Assembly (NCBI RefSeq): GCF_022811645.1
Contig: NZ_CP094534.1
Span: 4,092,001 to 4,156,000, forward strand
Length of the DNA stretch: 64,000 bases
Direction of reading: 5' to 3'
Source of the DNA: Hymenobacter monticola
Lineage (GTDB): Bacteria > Bacteroidota > Bacteroidia > Cytophagales > Hymenobacteraceae
A program made the position numbers and the translations under genes. Under the pieces are notes generated by a model. It made no database searches, was not told where the DNA came from, and saw only the letters and a program-made list of their open reading frames with translations. Positions 7,359 through 14,846 of the stretch are shown one piece after another (positions within the stretch are counted from its first letter, which is position 1; each line of letters begins with the position of its first letter).

Positions 7359-8144
7359 TTAGGCAATGGTGCTCAGGTACTGCGGGAACATTTCGCGCCA
7401 CACCGGCCAGTCGTGGTTGCCAAAGGGCTTCACGTCGAGCGTGTGGTGGATGCCTTTCTGGCTGAGCAGGTGCGACATCTGGAAGTTGGCATCCTTGCAG
7501 AAGTCGTGCTCGGCGGTGCCCAAGATGATGTTCATCCACTGAAAATGCTCGCTGTGCGCGCCGGGAATGAACTCGGGCGGGTTGTTGTAGTACACGTTGT
7601 CGTCGTGGTAGCCGTTCAGAAACTGGCGAATGTCGAAGGCAGCGCCCATTGTGAAGAGGTGGGCCACCTGGTTGGGGTGACGGAAGGCGAAGTTCAGCGC
7701 GTGAAAGCCGCCAAAGCTGCAGCCCGCCACGCCAATCTTATCGACGTGGCACTCGTGCTGCAGCATGGGCACCAGCTCGTCGCTCAGAAATTGGTCGTAG
7801 AATACGTGATTTTTCACCCGCACATCGGGGGGCAGGTGCTTGGCATACCACGAATGCGCGTCGATGCTGTCGATGCAAAACAGCTTCACCTTGCCGGCTT
7901 CCACCAGCGGGCGGGCTGCCTCGATGAGCTTGAAATCGCGGGCTTCGTTGTCGTGGCCCCCGGAGGTGGGGAAAATCACCACCGGGTAGCCCCAGGTGCC
8001 AAAAACCAGCATGTCGATGTCCTGGCCGAGGTGGTGAGAATAGAAGCGGCGGTGTTGTTCTTGCACGGGCGGGGGCTGATGGGGTGAAGCCGCCTGAGTG
8101 GTGCGGCGCGGCAAACTAGTCAAGAAATGATGGACCCGCTGCAT
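7359..8144 (-). CDS. alpha/beta-hydrolase, esterase D-like
   Basis: 261 residues. GCSFGGFHAL contains the Gly-x-Ser-x-Gly-type nucleophile elbow of esterase D/putative esterase proteins. Acidic and histidine residues follow downstream (TAEHDF, PFGNHDWPVW), the last matching the usual HDW histidine. The first 26 residues are Pro/Gln-rich; a GTG at 8066 (VQEQHRRFYSH) is a likely alternative start because the fold begins there. Before the element integrated, this was the first gene of the operon with the ATP-grasp, GCS2 and amidotransferase genes, so it probably processes the product or releases an acyl group. The real substrate is unknown. Confidence 0.85.
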   Translation of the reverse strand: MQRVHHFLTSLPRRTTQAASPHQPPPVQEQHRRFYSHHLGQDIDMLVFGTWGYPVVIFPTSGGHDNEARDFKLIEAARPLVEAGKVKLFCIDSIDAHSWYAKHLPPDVRVKNHVFYDQFLSDELVPMLQHECHVDKIGVAGCSFGGFHALNFAFRHPNQVAHLFTMGAAFDIRQFLNGYHDDNVYYNNPPEFIPGAHSEHFQWMNIILGTAEHDFCKDANFQMSHLLSQKGIHHTLDVKPFGNHDWPVWREMFPQYLSTIA

Positions 8145-8203
8145 TTAACCGGTTTAAATTTGCGCGCTGGGCTTAATTCCTGGGGTTGCCGTTACTTTGT
8201 CTG

Positions 8204-9757
8204 ATGCTTCCCAACCTCGTTCCCTCCGAATTTTCCTCCCTCGGCGCCCGGCTGTGCCGGGAAGTGCTGGCGTCCCGCTTTCTGGAGCGCGACGTGGAGG
8301 TGAGCATTCTGCTGCCGCCAGCCAGCGCCGAAGCCGCCGGGCCTTACCCCGTCCTTTACCTCAACGACGGCCAGGACCTGGAGCGACTGGGCCTGCAAGC
8401 CACGCTCGATACCTTATATAATAGCGGCGCCCTGCTCCCCTTTGTGCTGGTGGCGCCCCACGCCAACGAACTGCGCACGCAGGAGTACGGCACCGCCGGG
8501 CACGCCGATTTCAACGGCCGCGGCAGCCTGGCCGGCGCTTATACTGATTTTGTGCTGCAAGAGCTATTGCCTTTTGCGCAAGCCAATTACCACGCTTCCG
8601 CCGAACCCACTGAGGCCGTCATGGCCGGCTTTTCGCTCGGCGGCTTGTCAGCGTTCGATTTGGTGTGGCACCACCCCAGCCATTTCACGCGGGCAGGCGT
8701 GTTCTCGGGCTCGTTTTGGTGGCGGCAGCGGGCGCTGGGGGCCGGCTACACGCCCGCCGACCGCATCATGCACAGCCTGGTGCGCGGCGGACAACTGCAC
8801 CCGCACCACCGCTTCTGGCTGCAGACCGGCACCCTCGATGAGCGTGGCGACCGCAACGAAAACGGCGTTATCGACTCCATCGAAGACTGCCTCGACCTCA
8901 TCGAAGAGTTGCGCAAAACCGGCCTCGACTTGTCGCAGTCGCTACGCTACGTACAAGTGGAGGGCGGTCACCACCACCCCGATACCTGGGGCCGCGTAAT
9001 GCCCGATTTCCTGACTTGGGCCTTCGGAAAGGAGCAAAGCGCGCACGAACTGCCCGCGCCACTGCCCGTTGTGCGGCTGTGCTTCGACCCGAGCCTGGTT
9101 CCGTCCATTGTGCCTTCTTCAGCACCTGGGCCCGTAGACATTCTGCCGCTGGTGCTGCCCGCAGAGGCTACTCCGGAGCAACCTGCGGCCGCCTTGGTCA
9201 GCCTTTCCGTTCCCGAACCTACTTTTTCTATGCCTTTTACCCGTCCCGCCGAAGGCGACTTCCTGCCTTATGCTGCCGGTTACATCAATCAGATTCCCGC
9301 AGACATGAGCCCGCTGGACGCATTGCGCAACCAGCCGGCCGAAATCCATGCCGTATTTGCCAATCTGAGCGAGGCGCAGGCCGAAAAAGCATACGCCGAA
9401 GGTAAGTGGACGCTCAAGGAAATGCTGCTGCATCAGATTGATAGCGAGCGGGTGTTTGCCTACCGTGCCCTGCGTTTCGCCCGCGCCGACAGCCAGGACT
9501 TGCCCGGTTTCGAGCAGGACGACTACGTGGCCAACAGCGGCGCCAACGCCCGCTCCATTGCCAGCCTGCTGGCCGAGTATGACGCTACCCGCGTCGCCAC
9601 GCTGGCCCTCTTCGAAAGCTTCACCGAGGAGCAGTTGAACCGGCGCGGCACCGCCAACGGCGGCCCGGCCACGGTGCGGGCGCTGCTCTACATTGTGCCC
9701 GGCCACGAGCGGCACCATCTGAATATTATTCGCGAACGGTACCTGTCTATTCTGTAG
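8204..9757 (+). CDS. esterase fused to a DinB-family domain
   Basis: 517 residues from ATG 8204. Residues about 1-290 are a putative esterase (YPVLYLNDGQD, AGFSLGGLSAFD nucleophile elbow, EGGHHHPDTW). It is of the same general fold as the leftward esterase next door but clearly different. A Pro/Ala/Val-rich linker spans about 290-345. Residues about 345-517 are a DinB/YfiT-like four-helix domain with the three metal histidines suggested by LLHQIDSER and PGHERHHL. The DinB part begins at MPFTRPAEGDF, which looks like a normal free-standing start, so a fusion of two ancestral genes is likely. The gene is divergent from the esterase operon and 60 bases away. DinB proteins often act as metal-dependent thiol transferases. 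Confidence 0.8.
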   Translation: MLPNLVPSEFSSLGARLCREVLASRFLERDVEVSILLPPASAEAAGPYPVLYLNDGQDLERLGLQATLDTLYNSGALLPFVLVAPHANELRTQEYGTAGHADFNGRGSLAGAYTDFVLQELLPFAQANYHASAEPTEAVMAGFSLGGLSAFDLVWHHPSHFTRAGVFSGSFWWRQRALGAGYTPADRIMHSLVRGGQLHPHHRFWLQTGTLDERGDRNENGVIDSIEDCLDLIEELRKTGLDLSQSLRYVQVEGGHHHPDTWGRVMPDFLTWAFGKEQSAHELPAPLPVVRLCFDPSLVPSIVPSSAPGPVDILPLVLPAEATPEQPAAALVSLSVPEPTFSMPFTRPAEGDFLPYAAGYINQIPADMSPLDALRNQPAEIHAVFANLSEAQAEKAYAEGKWTLKEMLLHQIDSERVFAYRALRFARADSQDLPGFEQDDYVANSGANARSIASLLAEYDATRVATLALFESFTEEQLNRRGTANGGPATVRALLYIVPGHERHHLNIIRERYLSIL

Positions 9758-9785
9758 AGCAGTGGCGGTTTTTCGGTAAATTTTC

Positions 9786-9793
9786 TACCTTCG
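9786..9793 (+). promoter_or_regulatory. candidate -7 box TACCTTCG
   Basis: The same octamer serves the lipoprotein gene at attR. It lies 73 bases upstream of the small basic gene; a T-rich stretch, but no clear TTG, lies about 20 bases further upstream. Confidence 0.4.
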
Positions 9794-9866
9794 CAGCAAA
9801 CAACACGTTGGCCCTAGCTCACGTTAAGACTGCAGCAAATCCCTTCACCCAAATTTCTTTTCAACC

Positions 9867-9983
9867 ATGGCAAAGGCACAAGACGCTCGCAAAGAGAAAA
9901 AGAAAGAACCCGCGAAAACGATGAAAGAGAAAAAAGCGGAAAAAGATGAGAAGAAAGTAGCTCGTGCCCGCAAGCAGGAGTAG
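9867..9983 (+). CDS. small highly charged lysine-rich protein
   Basis: 38 residues from ATG 9867 (MAKAQDARKEKKKEPAKTMK... ending RARKQE). It is almost entirely Lys, Glu, Ala, Arg and Asp, so it is probably one charged helix. It has a plausible upstream promoter box and a strong terminator 20 bases after the stop, giving it a monocistronic unit. Small Lys-rich proteins of this kind are common in Cytophagales and may bind nucleic acid or ribosomes. The function is unknown. Confidence 0.6.
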   Translation: MAKAQDARKEKKKEPAKTMKEKKAEKDEKKVARARKQE

Positions 9984-10002
9984 CGAATTAGGTATTTGAC
10001 GG

Positions 10003-10043
10003 AAACGGACACAACCGGCTATCAAGCCGATTGTGTCCGTTTT
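10003..10043 (+). terminator. intrinsic terminator
   Basis: AAACGGACACAACCGGC pairs with GCCGATTGTGTCCGTTT across a TATCAA loop, followed by a T-rich tail. Confidence 0.75.
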
Positions 10044-10061
10044 GCTTTTTAATGGTATAGA

Positions 10062-10307
10062 ATGACCGTTTTATCTGAAAGCGAAGTTGCGGAGCTTCTC
10101 CATTGCCTGTGCGTCAGGCTTGGCTTTTGCTTGCCGCCACCTTTGCAACGACGCCTTATCAAGAACCCGCCTAGGTCAGTGGAAAAATTCACCAATGCAG
10201 TTTGGAAGGGCGAAGGATTTGACCTACTATTTATTAGCGACCAAAAACTGTATGATGCGGTGAGAGCAATGGTAGGAGCGGCTTTTCAGCAGCATTTAAG
10301 TGAATAA
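10062..10307 (+). CDS. hypothetical protein
   Basis: 81 residues, MTVLSESEVAELLHCL... ending AAFQQHLSE. A helical N-terminus is followed by GFDLLFISDQKLYDAVRAMV; two cysteines occur near position 15. No known motif is visible. It starts 19 bases after the preceding terminator and converges on the AlbA-type gene with a 2-base gap. It is lower in GC than its neighbours, so it may be a recent acquisition or a weakly constrained gene. Confidence 0.5.
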   Translation: MTVLSESEVAELLHCLCVRLGFCLPPPLQRRLIKNPPRSVEKFTNAVWKGEGFDLLFISDQKLYDAVRAMVGAAFQQHLSE

Positions 10308-10309
10308 GG

Positions 10310-10936
10310 TTAAAGGGTGTAGTACACTTCTTTCTCTTTGTCATGATGCCGGATGTAGCCGTGCAAAGTCAGCTTTATCAGCGTCTGATATGCCCGGCGC
10401 TTGCCGATATTCACCAGCTTCATGTACTGGGCCAGGGTGATGCGCGGGTGAGTTTTCAGGTAATCGATAACGGCTAGCTCCTGCTTGTTTAGCGGGATTT
10501 TCTCGAAGCGGGCCTCGGGTTGCTGACGCTCCAACAGCTTCTCGGTGAGGCCGCTGGTTTGCACGCTGGCATCGCGCACGCGCACGTAGCCGCGCCAGTC
10601 GTCGGGGGCCACCTGGGCGCGGTGGGGCTTGTTGAGGCTTTCGGGTACGGTCACGATGATGACGGAGCGCCCGTCCTCCTCCACTTCCTGAAAGCGCAGC
10701 GTGGTAAGCGGCGGCTCTACGTAATGCTGGGCTGCCTCGCGGAGCACGAATAATTCCTCTTCTGGGTCGCGCACGCCTAGGATGCGGCCGGCGTCGTCGA
10801 CCCCCACCAGCACCTGGCCGCCGCGGGTGTTGGCCAGCGACACCAGCGTGCGCGAAATGCGGCTGGGGTGCGTCGTCTTCTGCTTGAATTCCAACTCCTC
10901 GCCCTCGCCGCGCGCAATTAATCGGTGTAAATCCAT
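10310..10936 (-). CDS. AlbA_2/Schlafen-like ATP-binding regulator with C-terminal winged helix
   Basis: 208 residues. The N-terminal 130 residues carry the AlbA_2 (AAA_4) pattern: GEELEFKQK, then LVSLANTRGGQVLVGVDDAGRI. The domain is thought to bind nucleic acid or nucleotide. The C-terminal 60 residues (LNKQELAVIDYLKTHPRITL...KRRAYQTLIKLTLHGYI) form a winged helix-turn-helix. It is probably a transcriptional or RNA-level regulator. It stands alone, with a shared hairpin on its promoter side that also ends the DUF3127 gene. Confidence 0.8.
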   Translation of the reverse strand: MDLHRLIARGEGEELEFKQKTTHPSRISRTLVSLANTRGGQVLVGVDDAGRILGVRDPEEELFVLREAAQHYVEPPLTTLRFQEVEEDGRSVIIVTVPESLNKPHRAQVAPDDWRGYVRVRDASVQTSGLTEKLLERQQPEARFEKIPLNKQELAVIDYLKTHPRITLAQYMKLVNIGKRRAYQTLIKLTLHGYIRHHDKEKEVYYTL

Positions 10937-10961
10937 GCCTTATTATACGTGAATTGGGCAT

Positions 10962-10999
10962 AAAAAATGCCGCTCCGGGAAACCGGAGCGGCATTTTTT
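10962..10999. terminator. bidirectional intrinsic terminator
   Basis: AAAAAATGCCGCTCCGG / CCGGAGCGGCATTTTTT with a short AAA-containing loop, between the AlbA-type and DUF3127 genes. It should stop leftward transcripts of the DUF3127 gene. Confidence 0.8.
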
Positions 11000-11017
11000 G
11001 TTCTACAACTGGTTGCC

Positions 11018-11434
11018 TTAGAAAGGCAGGTCGTTGTCGTCGTCGCTGGCGATGGGGGCAGCCGAGGGCTGGGCGCGCAGCGTGGGGTTCTGATTTTGCG
11101 CGGCGGGGCGGGGAGCGGCTTGCTGGCCACCGCCACCTCCGCCGTAGCTAGCACCACCAGCAGCCTCAATTTTCCAGGCTTCGAGGTTGGTGAAGTACAG
11201 CATCTGGCCGTTTTTGTTGAAGCCGCGGCCGCGGAGGTTGAACGTCACCTTCACTTCGTCGCCCATTTTGAAGGGGTCGATGAGGCTGGTTTTGTCCTGA
11301 ACCATTTGAAACTTAATATGCTCGGGATACTGGCCGTCCTGGACTTCCAGCACGAACTCGCGCTTGCGAAACTTTTCGCTTACCTGCTGTTCGTCAAAGA
11401 TTTCGTGCAGCCGGCCGGTTACGTCGTATGCCAT
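11018..11434 (-). CDS. DUF3127 protein with SSB-like acidic C-terminal tip
   Basis: 138 residues. The N-terminal 90 residues (MAYDVTGRLHEIFDEQQVS...FVLEVQDGQYPEH) match the DUF3127 family of Bacteroidetes, a predicted OB-fold-like beta barrel. A Gly/Pro/Gln linker follows and the protein ends DDDNDLPF. That layout (OB domain, disordered linker, acidic tip ending in Pro-Phe) is the same as bacterial single-strand DNA-binding protein, whose tip recruits repair and replication enzymes. A TAGGTTTG box at 11480-11473 is a likely promoter. A role in single-stranded nucleic acid binding is inference. Confidence 0.85.
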   Translation of the reverse strand: MAYDVTGRLHEIFDEQQVSEKFRKREFVLEVQDGQYPEHIKFQMVQDKTSLIDPFKMGDEVKVTFNLRGRGFNKNGQMLYFTNLEAWKIEAAGGASYGGGGGGQQAAPRPAAQNQNPTLRAQPSAAPIASDDDNDLPF

Positions 11435-11472
11435 AAAACTGGGGGTGTTTTGGTAGTAAAAAACTTGAACAT

Positions 11473-11480
11473 CAAACCTA
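11473..11480 (-). promoter_or_regulatory. -7 box TAGGTTTG for DUF3127 gene
   Basis: Matches TAnnTTTG exactly on the minus strand, 39 bases upstream of the start. A T8 tract lies just upstream in place of a clear TTG. Confidence 0.5.
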
Positions 11481-11560
11481 CGAAAAAAAACACTACCGAG
11501 CCGCTAGCCGTTCCCTCAACCTACCTTTACAGCCCATTTAAGCCGCTTATTTCTCCCAAA

Positions 11561-12550
11561 ATGTTTGCACTCGCCATCCACGGCGGGGCCGGCACCATTG
11601 CCCGCGCCTCCCTATCTCCCGACGCTGAGCGCGACTACCGCGCGGCCCTCGAAACGGCCCTCAATACCGGCTACAACCTGTTGCGCGACGGCGCCGCCGC
11701 CCTCGACGCCGTGGAAGCCGCCGTGCGCAGCCTCGAAGACTGCCCGCTCTTCAACGCCGGCCGCGGGGCCGTGTTCACCCACGAAGGCCACCACGAGATG
11801 GACGCCGCCCTCATGAGCGGCCACAACCGACTGGCCGGTGCCGTGACCGGCGTGCGCCAGGTGCAAAACCCCATCCGGGCGGCCCGGCTGGTGATGGAAA
11901 AAACCGAACACGTACTATTAGGCTACCCCGGCGCCGACGAGCTGGCCCGCGAATACGGGCTGCCTTTGCAGCCGGTGGAGTACTTTTTCACCCAGCACCG
12001 CTACAACCAACTGCAGGAAGCCCTGCGCGAAGGCCGTATGCGCCTCGACCACAGCCAGGCCCGTCCGGCGGCGACCACGGCGCCACTCGAAGAGCCCGAG
12101 AAATTTACGGAACCCGTCGAACCCGACCCCAACTGGAAAAAAGGCACCGTGGGTGCCGTGGCCCGCGACCAGCACGGCCACCTGGCCGCCGCCACCAGCA
12201 CGGGCGGCATGACCAACAAGCGCTACTCCCGCATCGGCGACACGCCCCTCATCGGGGCCGGCACCTGGGCCGACGAGCGTTGCGCCATCAGCTGCACCGG
12301 CAACGGCGAGTATTTCATTCGGGCCGTGGCGGCTTACGACGTGGCTTGCTTGATGGAATACAAGGGCTTGTCGTTGGCAGAAGCCTGCCGCATTGTGGTG
12401 CAAGACAAGCTGGCGCCCGTAGGGGGCGAAGGCGGTCTGATTGCCGTAGACGCGGCGGGGAATGTGACGCTACCTTTTAATTCGGACGGCATGTACCGCG
12501 CCAGCCGGGTTGAAGGCGGGGAGGCGCTGGTGGCTATATATAAGGAGTAG
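11561..12550 (+). CDS. isoaspartyl peptidase / L-asparaginase (Ntn hydrolase)
   Basis: 329 residues from ATG 11561 (MFALAIHGGAGTIAR). The family hallmark HGGAG is at the N-terminus. DCPLFNAGRGAVFT, the KKGTVGAVA autoprocessing site (Gly-Thr, the new N-terminal nucleophile Thr) and TSTGGMTNK for substrate binding follow. The enzyme cleaves beta-aspartyl dipeptides; with cyanophycinase it completes breakdown of cyanophycin to Asp and Arg. The cyanophycinase gene lies 1.2 kb away on the other strand. An in-frame extension back to 10967 overlaps the DUF3127 gene and is not the true start. The gap between alpha and beta halves is slightly long (about 180-200 residues in the alpha chain). Confidence 0.92.
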   Translation: MFALAIHGGAGTIARASLSPDAERDYRAALETALNTGYNLLRDGAAALDAVEAAVRSLEDCPLFNAGRGAVFTHEGHHEMDAALMSGHNRLAGAVTGVRQVQNPIRAARLVMEKTEHVLLGYPGADELAREYGLPLQPVEYFFTQHRYNQLQEALREGRMRLDHSQARPAATTAPLEEPEKFTEPVEPDPNWKKGTVGAVARDQHGHLAAATSTGGMTNKRYSRIGDTPLIGAGTWADERCAISCTGNGEYFIRAVAAYDVACLMEYKGLSLAEACRIVVQDKLAPVGGEGGLIAVDAAGNVTLPFNSDGMYRASRVEGGEALVAIYKE

Positions 12551-12552
12551 TC

Positions 12553-12631
12553 GTAGCGCGAACTTTGTAGTTAGCGTGCCCCGCGCCATTTGGGCGTCGT
12601 TAGGGCACGCGAACTACAAAGTTCGCGCTAC
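12553..12631. terminator. long palindromic intergenic repeat, likely bidirectional terminator
   Basis: A 20-base arm (GTAGCGCGAACTTTGTAGTT) pairs with AACTACAAAGTTCGCGCTAC, extended inward by AGCGTGCC / GGCACGC. It fills the space between the convergent isoaspartyl peptidase and aldo/keto reductase genes. The sharply conserved palindrome suggests a REP/BIME-like element as well as a terminator. No second copy is seen in the window. Confidence 0.6.
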
Positions 12632-12634
12632 ATC

Positions 12635-13621
12635 CTACCAGCTGTAGTGCACCAGCGGCCGAATCCGCCGGTCGTAGATTTCCCGCACGGCCTGCATCTG
12701 CTCGGCTGTGAGTGCGGGTAGCTCTGCCGCCTGCAGGTTCGAGAGAATCTGCTCGGGGCGGGAGGCACCGGGGATGACGCAGCTTACTTCGTCGAACATC
12801 AGAATCCAGCGCAGGGCTTGGGCGGCCAGCGGCGCTTGTTCGCCGAGGGCCTTTTTCAACTCCTCCACGGCGGCGAGGCCGGTTTCGTAGTCGACGCCGG
12901 AGAAGGTTTCGCCCCGGTCGAAGGCTTCGCCGTGGCGGTTGAAGGTGCGGTGGTCGTCGGGCGCGAAGTGCGTGTCGGGCGAAAACTTGCCGGTGAGCAG
13001 GCCGCTGGCCAGGGGCACCCGCACAATCAGGCCGATGTCGCGGCGGGCGGCTTCTTTGAAAAACAGCTCCGGCGGGCGCTGGCGGAACATGTTGAAGATA
13101 ATCTGCACGGTGGTCACGTTCGGGAATTCAATGGCTTTCAAGCCTTCCTCCACTTTCTCGATGCTCACGCCGAGGTGCTGAATTTTGCCTTCCTCGCGCA
13201 GCCGGTCAAACAGCTCGAATATTTCGGGCCGGTAGTACACGTCGGTAGGCGGGCAATGCAGTTGAACCAAGTCAATGGTTTCCAGCTGCATGTTGCGCAG
13301 GCTGTCTTCCACAAACTGGCGTAGCGCTGCGGGCTGGTAGGCGTCGGCCGTGTGGGGCTGAAAGCGGCGGCCGCACTTGGTGGCCACGTAGAGGCGCTCC
13401 GAGCGGGAACGCACGAGACGTCCCACGGCTTTCTCGCTTTCGCCGTCACCGTACACATCGGCCGTGTCGATGAAGTTGATGCCGGCATCCACGGCGGCGT
13501 TCAGGATGTGGTCGGCGTTTTCGTGGCTGAACGGGTCACCCCATTTGCCGCCCACCTGCCAGGTGCCGAGGCTGATTTCAGAGATGGAAAATCCGGTTTT
13601 GCCGAGTTTGCGGTAGTTCAT
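12635..13621 (-). CDS. aldo/keto reductase
   Basis: 328 residues from ATG 13621 (MNYRKLGKTGFSISEISLGT). The catalytic tetrad is recognisable: Asp and Tyr in FIDTADVYGDGESE, Lys in VATKCGR, His in LVQLHCPP. The C-terminal SCVIPGASRPEQILSNLQA is the NADP-binding segment. It is an NADPH-dependent oxidoreductase of the general stress protein 69/YajO-like class; the substrate is not predictable. A longer in-frame start at 13660 is less likely because the family begins at MNYRKLG. It stands alone, with a terminator on each side. Confidence 0.92.
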   Translation of the reverse strand: MNYRKLGKTGFSISEISLGTWQVGGKWGDPFSHENADHILNAAVDAGINFIDTADVYGDGESEKAVGRLVRSRSERLYVATKCGRRFQPHTADAYQPAALRQFVEDSLRNMQLETIDLVQLHCPPTDVYYRPEIFELFDRLREEGKIQHLGVSIEKVEEGLKAIEFPNVTTVQIIFNMFRQRPPELFFKEAARRDIGLIVRVPLASGLLTGKFSPDTHFAPDDHRTFNRHGEAFDRGETFSGVDYETGLAAVEELKKALGEQAPLAAQALRWILMFDEVSCVIPGASRPEQILSNLQAAELPALTAEQMQAVREIYDRRIRPLVHYSW

Positions 13622-13741
13622 TTTTTTAGACGCTATATAATAAGGAGTGTTGTGCGGCACTTGGCCAAAGCCGCGTGCTTCCGCTGAGCGGGGGCGCCGG
13701 CAAATTAAGCGTACGCAGCTGGTCTGCTTCCTGATGATAAA

Positions 13742-13772
13742 AAGCCCGCCCGTTGGTGAAACGAGCGGGCTT
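13742..13772. terminator. intrinsic terminator
   Basis: AAGCCCGCCCGTT / AACGAGCGGGCTT stem between the cyanophycinase and aldo/keto reductase genes. It ends leftward cyanophycinase transcription (plus-strand AAAA before the stem). Confidence 0.65.
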
Positions 13773-13795
13773 CTTCTTGTTTTAAAAGCCGAAAC

Positions 13796-14740
13796 TTACT
13801 CTGCTGTCGAGGTCGCAGCTTCGGCCTCCGAGGCTACCTTCTCCGCCATGGGTGTGGCAGTATGCAGGGGCAATGCGTCCTTGCTGGCGTAGAATTTCCG
13901 TTCGCGGATGTCGTACACGTTGCCTTTGGCCAGCACGTGCATGGTCACATTTTCGATGGAAAGCACCGTGCCCTTCTTGGCGGCAGCGGCGTTGTTGTGC
14001 TGAATGTTGTGGCCGTCGAGAATGATAACCAGGTTGGAGCCAATGGTTTCCACCCAATTGCCCTCGGTGATGAGCACGCCGGTATCTTCGCCCAGGCCAA
14101 TGCCGATGAGCTTGGGGTGCAAGGCTACCGACTCGATGAGGCGACCAAACCGCCCGCGCTTCACGAAGTGCGAATCGACGATGGCGGCGGGCAGCAAGCC
14201 CAGCCCGACGCCCATCTTCACGGCGCCTTTCAGCAGCGCATCCGGCACCGAGCCGCCGCGAATCATGTGCTGCGACATGGCCATGGCCCCGGCGCTGGTA
14301 CCGGCAATCACAAAATTTGGCTCGGCGTAGTAGCGCTGCATCATGCGGTCGAGGAAATCGGTTTCGCCGAACATCTCGCGCAGCCGCGACTGGTTGCCGC
14401 CCGAAAACATGATGACATCGGCTGCGAGCATGCGCTCCAGGTACTCGGGTTGGCGGGCGTCCTCGGGAGTACGAATGTCCATGATGCCCACGTTCAGGCA
14501 GTTGAGCATAGCGAAGGAGCCGGTGTAGATGGGGCCTACTTCTTCCGGAATCATCGAGGCCGTGGTGACGACTTCGATGCGCGGGTCGGCCTTGCCGGTT
14601 TCGAGTACGATGCGCTTGAGAATACCCAGCTCAAAGAAATTGAGGTAGTACTTGCGGCGGGTTTTGGGATTGGGGTAGGTACCCTTGTCCTCGTTGCCGC
14701 CAACGGCGATGAGCTTGCCGAGAGGGATGATGCTTTTCAA
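13796..14740 (-). CDS. cphB: cyanophycinase (peptidase S51)
   Basis: About 314 residues from a TTG codon at 14740 (reads MKSIIPLGKLIAVGGNEDKG when initiated). The serine nucleophile sits in IAGTSAGAMAM, with VIMFSGGNQSRL, VDSHFVKRGRFGRL and GIGLGEDTGVLI, all diagnostic of cyanophycinase. It hydrolyses multi-L-arginyl-poly-L-aspartate to beta-Asp-Arg dipeptides. An ATG at 14833 adds 31 residues of Pro/Arg/Ser-rich sequence with no family counterpart, so I prefer the TTG. The C-terminal 50 residues are Glu/Ala/Ser-rich. The partner isoaspartyl peptidase is nearby, but no cyanophycin synthetase is in the window. Confidence 0.92.
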   Translation of the reverse strand: MKSIIPLGKLIAVGGNEDKGTYPNPKTRRKYYLNFFELGILKRIVLETGKADPRIEVVTTASMIPEEVGPIYTGSFAMLNCLNVGIMDIRTPEDARQPEYLERMLAADVIMFSGGNQSRLREMFGETDFLDRMMQRYYAEPNFVIAGTSAGAMAMSQHMIRGGSVPDALLKGAVKMGVGLGLLPAAIVDSHFVKRGRFGRLIESVALHPKLIGIGLGEDTGVLITEGNWVETIGSNLVIILDGHNIQHNNAAAAKKGTVLSIENVTMHVLAKGNVYDIRERKFYASKDALPLHTATPMAEKVASEAEAATSTAE

Positions 14741-14846
14741 CGGATGCGGGGATAACTGAGAAATGCGTGAATGATGAGCCGCCGAAGCGGCCGGGTAAGC
14801 GCGCCGGCCCGGGGCAAAGGTCGGGCCGGGCAACCATATAATAAGG

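Noticed and set aside
10967..11560. In-frame N-terminal extension of the isoaspartyl peptidase
   Set aside because: Overlaps the DUF3127 gene antisense; the family starts at MFALAIHGGAG.
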